This document shows, one piece after another, positions 48,760-55,439 of a stretch of 61,783 nucleotides of DNA. The stretch covers positions 1 to 61,783 of the forward strand of contig CAIWCC010000201.1 in NCBI GenBank assembly GCA_903911085.1, given 5' to 3'. The notes beneath the pieces are model-generated. The model was given only the letters and a program-made list of their open reading frames with translations. It did not search any database and was not told where the DNA came from. This stretch comes from an uncultured Bacteroidales bacterium. GTDB taxonomy: Bacteria > Bacteroidota > Bacteroidia > Bacteroidales > Paludibacteraceae. The position numbers and the translations under genes were made by a program. Within the stretch, counting starts at the first letter, position 1, and each line of letters opens with the position of its first letter.

Positions 48760-48785
48760 GTCTTGTCTTTGCTCTAATGTTTTTA

Positions 48786-49412
48786 TTATATTTCAACATA
48801 CACCGAGTTAGAAGCTTTTTTCCCATCGGTACTCAACGTAAAAACATAGGCGCAAAGTATTTCAATTTTGTTAATGTGTCTGCTTGTTAATTCAATCGAA
48901 CTTGAAATCCCTTCACCTCTTATTTGACGGGCAACATAAATTGCTCCATTTTTTAATACTACCAATAATACAATTTCATCAGTGGTTGATGTTTTTGGTA
49001 GTCCATTTTTTGTAAGATAGTTTACTGTTATAACATTGTTATTTAACTCACAATTTGTTACTTCTACACACGGAAGCGAACCTTTGGCAATAAGCAACTT
49101 GCTGTAATCAACTACTGGCTCAGCACCTGTTTTATCAATTGCATTGGGCAAATTTGCAGCCATAAATACGTTGTAAGCAGTAAGGTTACTTTTGCGCTCC
49201 ACAAACCCAAACTCAGTGTACTGCCCAAACATTTGAAAGATATTTGCAATCAGCTTAAAACTATCCCTGTGTGCTTTTTGAGCCACCGTTTTGGGGTTTT
49301 TGGGGTTGAATGCTTTTGCACGAATTATATTCTGACCGTTTAAAGTGTAAGCAGTTACGTTGGCAAACGACTTGCGCAACGAAGTAAAAAGAGGGTTTTG
49401 GGCTATGCTCAT
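48786..49412 (-). CDS. DUF6266-like hypothetical protein
   Basis: A 208-residue protein. The start (MSIAQNPLFTSLRKSFANVTAYTLNGQNIIRAKAFNPKNPKTVAQKAHRDSFKLI, given here only as landmarks QNIIRAKAF and KTVAQKAHRDSF) resembles the DUF6266 family of Bacteroidota: a small basic N-terminal region followed by beta-rich sequence (VEVTNCELNNNVITVNYL, DEIVLLVVLKNGAIYVA). No signal peptide and no catalytic motif. Function unknown; members are often near mobile or phage-like DNA (recollection). A protein of similar layout lies at the other end of the accessory region. Confidence 0.6.
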   Translation of the reverse strand: MSIAQNPLFTSLRKSFANVTAYTLNGQNIIRAKAFNPKNPKTVAQKAHRDSFKLIANIFQMFGQYTEFGFVERKSNLTAYNVFMAANLPNAIDKTGAEPVVDYSKLLIAKGSLPCVEVTNCELNNNVITVNYLTKNGLPKTSTTDEIVLLVVLKNGAIYVARQIRGEGISSSIELTSRHINKIEILCAYVFTLSTDGKKASNSVYVEI

Positions 49413-49456
49413 AGTTATGCTATTTTAGTGGGAGTGGATTTAAGTGGATTTTAGTG

Positions 49457-49501
49457 GATTTTAGTGGGAGTGCGACTTAAAGTCGCGCCCCCACTAAAAT
49501 C
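49457..49501 (+). repeat. REP-like palindrome, type A, copy 1
   Basis: Core GTGCGACT-TAAA-free loop form: left half GTGCGACT, right half AGTCGCGC, giving a T:G mispair at the seventh pair from the loop and an A:C mispair at the ninth. Outer arms GATTTTAGT and ACTAAAATC pair perfectly. The left flank repeats TTTTAGTGGA-type units and the right flank repeats CCCCACTGTAATC-type units. It lies between the DUF6266-like gene and the RAYT transposase. Confidence 0.85.
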
Positions 49502-49530
49502 AGCCCCCACTGTAATCAGCCCCACTGTAA

Positions 49531-50148
49531 TCAAAATTTAATTCCAAATTCTTCAATCCTTCGTTTATTTATTAATTTTCCATTTCTTAATCCTTTTAAA
49601 TCACAGTAGGATGAATAAATCCATTCTTCTTGCTGCTCCGCTAATCCTGCTTTAACAGGGTTATTATGAATATAATCAAAACAGACTTGAGGATATTCTT
49701 TTTCTATCATCTGCCGATTTATAACCGTACCGCTCAAAGTATTGTAAAATGAAGGTGTAATTCCTTCCATTTTGGTAATACATTCGGCTTTGGTATGTGG
49801 TTTAAATAATGACCCAGTTCTGTTTTCTTTTAAGTTGACAGCTCGTGTGTATGACCTTAACAATAAGCCTATTGATTCGTTGAAAGTTCTGATTTTAGGT
49901 GCAGAGCCGCCAGTGATAGTATGACTTGGAGTCATGCTATCACTTATCGTAACATCCACCGAATGCACATACACCATCAAATGAAAATGATTCGGCATCA
50001 AACACCAAGCAAGTATGTCGGCGTGTGGTAAAATATGTTCTTTAAATTTCGTCAGGAAATAGAGATAATTATCATTTGAAAAGAAAATCTTTTGACGGTT
50101 ATTCCCTTGATTGTAAATGTGATATAAATTGCCTGCTTCAAATATCAT
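49531..50148 (-). CDS. REP-associated tyrosine transposase (RAYT, Y1_Tnp)
   Basis: A 205-residue HUH-superfamily transposase that nicks single-stranded palindromic DNA. The HUH motif is MPNHFHLMVY (His-Phe-His). The likely catalytic Tyr lies in FDYIHNNPVKAGL, and SYTRAVN, GSLFKPHTKAECI are family blocks. Between the HUH motif and the RTFNESIGLLLRSYTR helix about 20 residues (VTISDSMTPSHTITGG) are encoded by a 33-base REP-like palindrome (49912-49944), so the gene carries its own presumed target in frame. A further palindrome lies 57 bases upstream of the ATG. Intact, with no IS termini, as expected for domesticated RAYTs. Confidence 0.88.
   Translation of the reverse strand: MIFEAGNLYHIYNQGNNRQKIFFSNDNYLYFLTKFKEHILPHADILAWCLMPNHFHLMVYVHSVDVTISDSMTPSHTITGGSAPKIRTFNESIGLLLRSYTRAVNLKENRTGSLFKPHTKAECITKMEGITPSFYNTLSGTVINRQMIEKEYPQVCFDYIHNNPVKAGLAEQQEEWIYSSYCDLKGLRNGKLINKRRIEEFGIKF
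49912..49944 (+). repeat. REP-like palindrome, type B, inside the RAYT gene
   Basis: Left half AGTGATAGTATGACT, 3- to 4-base loop, right half AGTCATGCTATCACT. The arms pair perfectly except for T:G at the seventh pair from the loop. Its length of 33 bases keeps the transposase frame open. Confidence 0.85.
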
Positions 50149-50204
50149 AGTAGTTAGTTTTTTAAGTAATAGTGTGTATGTTTTAGTAATAGTATGTTTT
50201 TTTT

Positions 50205-50237
50205 AGTAATAGTATGACTCCAAGTCATGCTATTACT
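50205..50237 (+). repeat. REP-like palindrome, type B, upstream of RAYT, with 20-base tandem units
   Basis: Left half AGTAATAGTATGACT and right half AGTCATGCTATTACT, with the same T:G position. The left half is the third of three tandem units with a 20-base period starting at 50165, 50185 and 50205 (AGTAATAGTGTGTATGTTTT, AGTAATAGTATGTTTTTTTT, AGTAATAGTATGACTCCAAG). Confidence 0.85.
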
Positions 50238-50249
50238 TGAAGTTAAACA

Positions 50250-52715
50250 TCAAACCCTCAAAAATCCCAACTTATACACCATTGGTTGCAACTTATCGCT
50301 CAACGCTTTATAAGCAGTTTCAAAAGGTTTGAAGTTTACATTTACCGCATCACCGGCTGCATTACGGGCTTGCAATGCTTTGCGGATTTGATACCAACCC
50401 ACATCCGAGCGGTTCAACTTCAATTCATCACGCACAGTGCGCACATCAGTATGACTAAAATAAGCTTGCCACAGTTTTTTACCTTCGGCAAGAACTGCTT
50501 TGGCTTCGGGTGTCAAAGTAGTGGGAGTCAAAGTAGTGGGAGTCAAAGTAGTGGGAGTGCGACTTTGAGTCGCGCCCCCACTACTTTGACTATCGAACTG
50601 AGGTAAATTTCGGATATACTCCACCATAAAATCACTTTCAAAACGCTCTGGCGCACCCACTTCTTCTTCGGTGAAGGGTATAAAATGATTCACAATGCTC
50701 CACTTTTTACCGTTCCATTCCAAATCATTGGCACTGGCAGTGAGGTTACTACCATTAAACAACATCCAAACCAAGCAGTCCGATTTAAACTCGTTCGTAA
50801 GTGGTTCAGTTGGTTGGAGGAATTGGTCACGGTCGTTAAGCCATGTTTGTTTAATAACTCTACGAACTGTATAAATTATAGCTGCTTGCCAAAGATTATC
50901 ATTGTTTACATAAAAACCGTGTCCTTGACCCCAAACAGAAGAAAAAAGAGCAGTCATTGTAGATGCTTTTTGAAAATCATTACTATCGCACCACATATAT
51001 CCAATAGCATTATCTGACCAGTTTTGAAGATGAACTGTTTTATCATAAACAGATACACAATTTTTTAAGGGTATAGAAATCGTTTTATTTGCTTTAGGTC
51101 TCTTAATCCAAACATTTAAAAATCTTTCATTTGGTAAATTATAAAAATATTTTTCTCCAATTGGATTAGCATTTTTATCCAATACTTCAGTCATAACTTC
51201 AGAAATAACAGTTTTTGCCTTTGAAAGGTGACTTGTTTTCCAAACCAAAAATCCAATTGGGAAATTTCCTTTTAATCCTTCAAAAGCTTTACTATGAACT
51301 ACAAATCCCCCTAGGTATTCAGCACTCCACTCTTGTCTAAATTTCTCAAAGTTAGGTGCATTTACATATTTTAACTTACTAAACATAGCCAATATGGCAG
51401 TAGGTATTTCTTGTGCAATACGTGATACGAACTGTGTAAAAAGCTCATTACTAGCTTTTCCGTAATCAGCCATTCCTGTTGTAGCAATTTTAGTTTTTGC
51501 TACATCGCCTTTACCATCATTACCCATTGCACTCCCTGCTTCCGCATACGGCGGATTAATCAGCACCAAAATCTTTTTCTTATCGGCAATTGCTTTGCGC
51601 AGACTTTCTGGTATTTTGTTGGTAAGTGTATAATCAATTTTGCCATCGTCAGTAATGTCATCATTCAAATAATCGTACTGAAACCGTTGTGCAGACACGC
51701 AAGTTTTGGTGGCGCGCATCACGTCTATGTCGGCACTGTCAAGCGTGCTCATGTATATGTTGCGCGGGTTACTGTGTTTCACTTCCAAGTTGCCCACACC
51801 GCAGCACATATCCCACACAATATATTCTCGTTGCCAATTGTCGCCCAGAGTTTCGGCTAGTTTATCATAAGCTTTGTCTACCACTGCCAATGGTGTATAG
51901 AAAGCACCTTTAAAGCTGCGTTCGTCCAGCGGAATCAGGCTGTCGCGGCGTTCTAGCAAGTAATTGCGATACTCTGCTTTTGGTGGTCGGTGATAAATTG
52001 CCCAGAATTGGCGATAACCTTCACGGTTGCCAAGTTCGTATATTTTGCCACCCAGACTAAAAACCGGAGCGTTATTTTTGTGCATTAGCTCAGCCGGTAG
52101 GTTATCGTGGGTACTTACGGTGCCATCGTGCATGATGTCGGCAAAAAACAGTAGCGCATAATCCTCCTCGCTCACGCCCTTAATTTCTCGTCCTATCATT
52201 CCCACCCATTTGTCAAAGACTTGTTTTAGGTTGTCGGGGGTAATTTGGGTACGGATAATATCGCCATTCTTGATGGCAATTTTTATGGTATTGATAAACT
52301 CTTCTTCGTGAGTTTCCATGCGGAACGAAACAAAGTGAGTGCCTATGTGTGCTGATACAGCATCAAGCGCATCTTGCGTGTATTTACTGGCAGAAGTACC
52401 CCATTTAATGGTTTTTTTGGCAAGGAATGGAATCACATCCTCACTTTTCATAATGGCTGCCTTTTGGGTATCAATCACCGCCAAAAATGGTGGTATATAG
52501 TCACCCTTATTCAACGCTTCCTGTACGTAATGCATTAATTGCGTGAACATTGCATAAGTGGAATTCTTGCCGCTGTCTTTAGCTTCAAACCAAATTTCTT
52601 TGGTCTGTATATCAATCAAATTCTTCGAATAGCCTTTCAATCCCAATGCTTTGATGTAAGCATCCTTCACATCTTCCTCACTTCTAACTTGTTGCAACTG
52701 TTTATAAAGACTCAT
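50250..52715 (-). CDS. N6-adenine DNA methyltransferase, possibly type IIG restriction enzyme
   Basis: An 821-residue protein. Methyltransferase core: KGAFYTPLAVVDKAYDKL (264-285), SAM motif WDMCCGVGNLE (301-311) and catalytic INPPYAE (Asn387-Pro-Pro-Tyr390), as in N6-adenine enzymes of the Eco57I class. Near the N-terminus Asp35 and Glu44-Ala-Lys46 (EIWFEAKDSGK) could be a PD-(D/E)xK nuclease site, which would make it a fused restriction-modification enzyme (inference). C-terminal target recognition region follows. About 26 residues near 710-740 (GGATQSRTPTTLTPTTLTPTTLTPE) come from an in-frame REP-like palindrome plus 15-base tandem repeats. ATG start; same strand as the two ATPase genes upstream. 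Confidence 0.82.
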   Translation of the reverse strand: MSLYKQLQQVRSEEDVKDAYIKALGLKGYSKNLIDIQTKEIWFEAKDSGKNSTYAMFTQLMHYVQEALNKGDYIPPFLAVIDTQKAAIMKSEDVIPFLAKKTIKWGTSASKYTQDALDAVSAHIGTHFVSFRMETHEEEFINTIKIAIKNGDIIRTQITPDNLKQVFDKWVGMIGREIKGVSEEDYALLFFADIMHDGTVSTHDNLPAELMHKNNAPVFSLGGKIYELGNREGYRQFWAIYHRPPKAEYRNYLLERRDSLIPLDERSFKGAFYTPLAVVDKAYDKLAETLGDNWQREYIVWDMCCGVGNLEVKHSNPRNIYMSTLDSADIDVMRATKTCVSAQRFQYDYLNDDITDDGKIDYTLTNKIPESLRKAIADKKKILVLINPPYAEAGSAMGNDGKGDVAKTKIATTGMADYGKASNELFTQFVSRIAQEIPTAILAMFSKLKYVNAPNFEKFRQEWSAEYLGGFVVHSKAFEGLKGNFPIGFLVWKTSHLSKAKTVISEVMTEVLDKNANPIGEKYFYNLPNERFLNVWIKRPKANKTISIPLKNCVSVYDKTVHLQNWSDNAIGYMWCDSNDFQKASTMTALFSSVWGQGHGFYVNNDNLWQAAIIYTVRRVIKQTWLNDRDQFLQPTEPLTNEFKSDCLVWMLFNGSNLTASANDLEWNGKKWSIVNHFIPFTEEEVGAPERFESDFMVEYIRNLPQFDSQSSGGATQSRTPTTLTPTTLTPTTLTPEAKAVLAEGKKLWQAYFSHTDVRTVRDELKLNRSDVGWYQIRKALQARNAAGDAVNVNFKPFETAYKALSDKLQPMVYKLGFLRV
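50542..50590 (+). repeat. REP-like palindrome, type A, inside the methyltransferase gene
   Basis: Core GTGCGACT / AGTCGCGC with the same T:G and A:C mispairs as copy 1. Outer arms GTCAAAGTAGT and ACTACTTTGAC pair perfectly. Its left part is the third of three 15-base tandem units (starting 50512, 50527, 50542; unit GTCAAAGTAGTGGGA), which the gene translates as repeated TPTTL. Confidence 0.87.
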
Positions 52716-52761
52716 TGTTGTTTTGTTATTATGGTATTATTTATTTCAATTACTGGGGTGC

Positions 52762-52808
52762 GTCAATTACTGGGGGCGCGACTTTGAGTCGCACTCCCAG
52801 TAATTGAC
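52762..52808 (-). repeat. REP-like palindrome, type A, upstream of the methyltransferase
   Basis: Read on the minus strand it has GTGCGACT / AGTCGCGC with the same mispairs. Outer arms GTCAATTACT and AGTAATTGAC pair. It begins 47 bases upstream of the methyltransferase ATG. An extra half unit CAATTACTGGGGTGC precedes it on the plus strand. Confidence 0.85.
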
Positions 52809-52925
52809 TATTTGTCGAAAAGTCTTACTTTCCTTTGTTTTCTTGAATATGCAATGCGAAGCCTTGTTTCCCACATGTTGATTCCTACGCGATGGCTATC
52901 GGGAAGAAATTCGCTTCGTGTTTGC

Positions 52926-52958
52926 AGTGATAGCATGACTTAAAGTCATACTATCACT
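52926..52958 (-). repeat. REP-like palindrome, type B, inverted copy
   Basis: Minus strand: AGTGATAGTATGACT, loop, AGTCATGCTATCACT. The arms equal those of the copy inside the RAYT gene, differing only in the loop. Confidence 0.85.
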
Positions 52959-53204
52959 TGCTACGTAATGACCACCTTTAGCAACTAATAAATTGTATAT
53001 CCGGTTGGTTGTAGGAAATTTTCACCTTCACCTACCTAGACGAAAAGTTTTGCTTTCTTGAATATACAATGCGTTATCTTGTTTCCCACAAGATGATTCC
53101 ACCGCGATGGCTCTCGTGAAGCTATTGGCAGAAATACGTTTCGACGAACTAAAGACTACGCTACGAACAACTGAGTATTAATCAATACAACTATGACCAA
53201 TCTT

Positions 53205-55244
53205 TTAATTTGTTGGTAATCCTAGCTTATCAAAAAGAATTCGATTTTTCATTTTTGCATCCTTTAGTAATTTCTGATAAGAAATAACCTCAATATAGGT
53301 ATTGTATTTTTCATGAAATTGAAAATAGCCCATTAAATCTGGAGTTTTCTTAAAATCTTTATCATCTAACACTTGTTTGATACTATCATTTAAATCAAGA
53401 ATAATATAGGCATAAAACGGAATATTATCTGTTATGAAATCTATTCTTTTTCCCCTTCTATCAATTGCTTGATTATTTCGAATAGTTCTTATATATTGTA
53501 AAACCTGATCAACCGGATTTTTTTTGCTTGATTCAGTGCTGTAACCATCTCTTTCAGGACGCTTGAACTCAACTATTGTAAAGGATTGGTGTGGTGCATC
53601 ATCATTGACAAATGCAAAACTATCATTGAAAATTAATAAATCAGGTCTTTGTAGATCAGTGCTTTCTATCAGGCTGATATTTTTAAACGATTTATCAGAT
53701 GATAGATAATTATGATATGCCAGTCTTTCATCTATTAGCCACAGATTTTGTTTATCATAATTAATTTCATCCGATTCAGTTCTAATAGGGAAGAAAATGT
53801 TATGAATTGTTTCTTCTGTTTGAAATTTATCATCTTCCATTCCAAGAAACTTGTCTAGTAATTCAATTACCGATTTCCTATGAACAATATATTTTGCTAA
53901 ATTGGCTTTTCCTATATCATTGAATTTTTCAATGTATTCAGTGTATTTTACTTGATAATGTTCAGAATTACGAAAATCTCCATTTGAGTTTAACACTTCA
54001 TCTCCCAATAGCTTTATTTCAGCTTCTAAATCATTTTGTGCTTTAAAAAGCTCAATATCAAGTCTATTTCCACTTAAGTTTGGGGGTAATTTTCTTATTG
54101 AATCAGGATGATACTTTATTATTGTTTTATACTGTGGTGATAATTCAAAAATATGGTTCTGATATGCAACAAATTTTTCATCTCTAACCAAATTAAGATA
54201 GTCAATCAATAATTCTTCTATTTTTTCTAAAGCTTTTTTTCTAATTGTTTTTAGAGTCAAATCTTCAGACTCGTCTTCAAATTCAATGTCATCTTCTGGG
54301 ATATTAAAATCGATTCTTTCATTATCTACAGCGTCATCTAAAAATTTACTAGTTATGTAAGAGTGATATACAAAAGAATTACCATCCTCATCATCTATTT
54401 TACGTCCAAGGTCAGGCATGAAGCTGTTTAATAATTCAAATTTCACTTCTCTACTATTCGCACAATAATGAATTTGATGAGTCTTTCTAGTGTTATATAC
54501 TTTCAAAAGATACAATTTAAAATCATTTTCTCTTACTATAAAATCACGTTCTTTAATTGAAGCTGTAAAAGTATTGCCATAATAATTTTGAACTAGTAAC
54601 TCATTACCATTTTGATCAAAAAGCGTAATATATGGACATTTGTCTTGAAGAAAAAAAACTAGAAAATGTTCAACAATTTTCTCTGCAATATCTTCTAAAG
54701 TTTTTGGACAAAACTTTTGAAATTCTTCTTTATAATCTTGTAATTCTACGGTCGTCCATGATTTATTTTCTGTACTAGGTTCTTCAAAATAATCTTGAAT
54801 ACCATTATCAATAGGCTTAAATAATAAGTTTCGTTTATTAAACGAGGCTTCATTTTTATAACAACTTGTATATTTAACCTGTTTAAATGCTTTCAGAGAT
54901 ACAAAACGACCAATTCCTTTTGCACCTTTTTCAATTTTATAATCTGATTCTGCCGTAAGAAATGATTCTAAATTTTTATCTGTAAATCCAATTCCATTAT
55001 CATGTACATGAAAAGAATTTATTGGATAATTATCGGCATTTTTAATACTCTTGAGTGCATTTACATTACCATTTCGAATAATAAATATTTGAATTTGACC
55101 TGTTTTAATATTGCCCCTTTCTTCTATTGCATGAATTGAATTACTAATAGTTTCAAATAATGGCCACAACGCTTTACTCTTAGGCAATTTTGTATTTCTT
55201 ACTTTCCCTGCAATATTTGTATGAAACTCTGTTATGTTTATCAT
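53205..55244 (-). CDS. GHKL ATPase fused to PD-(D/E)xK nuclease-like domain
   Basis: A 679-residue protein. N-terminal Hsp90/MutL/MORC-type ATPase: N box LFETISNSIHAIEE (29-42), G1 HDNGIGF (81-87), G2 GAKGIGRF (107-114). The middle (220-520) is mixed and contains an acidic run (IPEDDIEFEDESED). The C-terminal 147 residues have a PD-(D/E)xK layout: Asp535 (RPDLLIF), Glu559 and Lys561 (IVEFKRP), and Gln in the following helix (VDQVLQYI). GHKL ATPases linked to restriction genes are a known class, so a role in anti-phage defence is inferred. ATG start; a TAAATTTG -7-like motif lies 55 bases upstream (55306-55299). Confidence 0.78.
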   Translation of the reverse strand: MINITEFHTNIAGKVRNTKLPKSKALWPLFETISNSIHAIEERGNIKTGQIQIFIIRNGNVNALKSIKNADNYPINSFHVHDNGIGFTDKNLESFLTAESDYKIEKGAKGIGRFVSLKAFKQVKYTSCYKNEASFNKRNLLFKPIDNGIQDYFEEPSTENKSWTTVELQDYKEEFQKFCPKTLEDIAEKIVEHFLVFFLQDKCPYITLFDQNGNELLVQNYYGNTFTASIKERDFIVRENDFKLYLLKVYNTRKTHQIHYCANSREVKFELLNSFMPDLGRKIDDEDGNSFVYHSYITSKFLDDAVDNERIDFNIPEDDIEFEDESEDLTLKTIRKKALEKIEELLIDYLNLVRDEKFVAYQNHIFELSPQYKTIIKYHPDSIRKLPPNLSGNRLDIELFKAQNDLEAEIKLLGDEVLNSNGDFRNSEHYQVKYTEYIEKFNDIGKANLAKYIVHRKSVIELLDKFLGMEDDKFQTEETIHNIFFPIRTESDEINYDKQNLWLIDERLAYHNYLSSDKSFKNISLIESTDLQRPDLLIFNDSFAFVNDDAPHQSFTIVEFKRPERDGYSTESSKKNPVDQVLQYIRTIRNNQAIDRRGKRIDFITDNIPFYAYIILDLNDSIKQVLDDKDFKKTPDLMGYFQFHEKYNTYIEVISYQKLLKDAKMKNRILFDKLGLPTN

Positions 55245-55439
55245 GTTTAAATAAAATTACGTATTAAATAATGTATTGTTCTAATCATTGTAATTATACA
55301 AATTTAAGATTCCCTGTTTGTTGGCTAAGTTTTCCTTGTATTAATATACAGGGTAAAACCTTGCTTATAACTCAAAGAAGAATAATCATTTGCTGAACAG
55401 AACCGACCGAACAATTTTCTATTAACTGAGCAGCAATGA

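Larger units (their letters stand above)
48039..48785. other. Repeat-rich intergenic region
   Basis: About 750 bases with no intact gene. Contents: a 20-base inverted pair at 48065-48194 enclosing a small hairpin, a 32-base perfect palindrome at 48273-48304, a remnant reading frame (48361-48759) and an IS66-like MITE inserted in it (48510-48732). All are listed separately. Confidence 0.7.
52716..53204. other. Intergenic region with two REP-like palindromes and a degenerate duplication
   Basis: No gene. It holds a type A palindrome (52762-52808) and a type B palindrome (52926-52958), both in the opposite orientation to the others. Two degenerate copies of a stretch of about 100 bases (52816-52917 and 53041-53143) share TTTCTTGAATAT-CAATGCG, CTTGTTTCCCACA and CGCGATGGCT blocks. 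Confidence 0.65.

Noticed and set aside
50512-50590. Regular 15-base repeats suggesting a CRISPR-like array
   Set aside because: Units are contiguous without spacers, lie inside a coding frame and lead into a REP-like palindrome; no cas genes.
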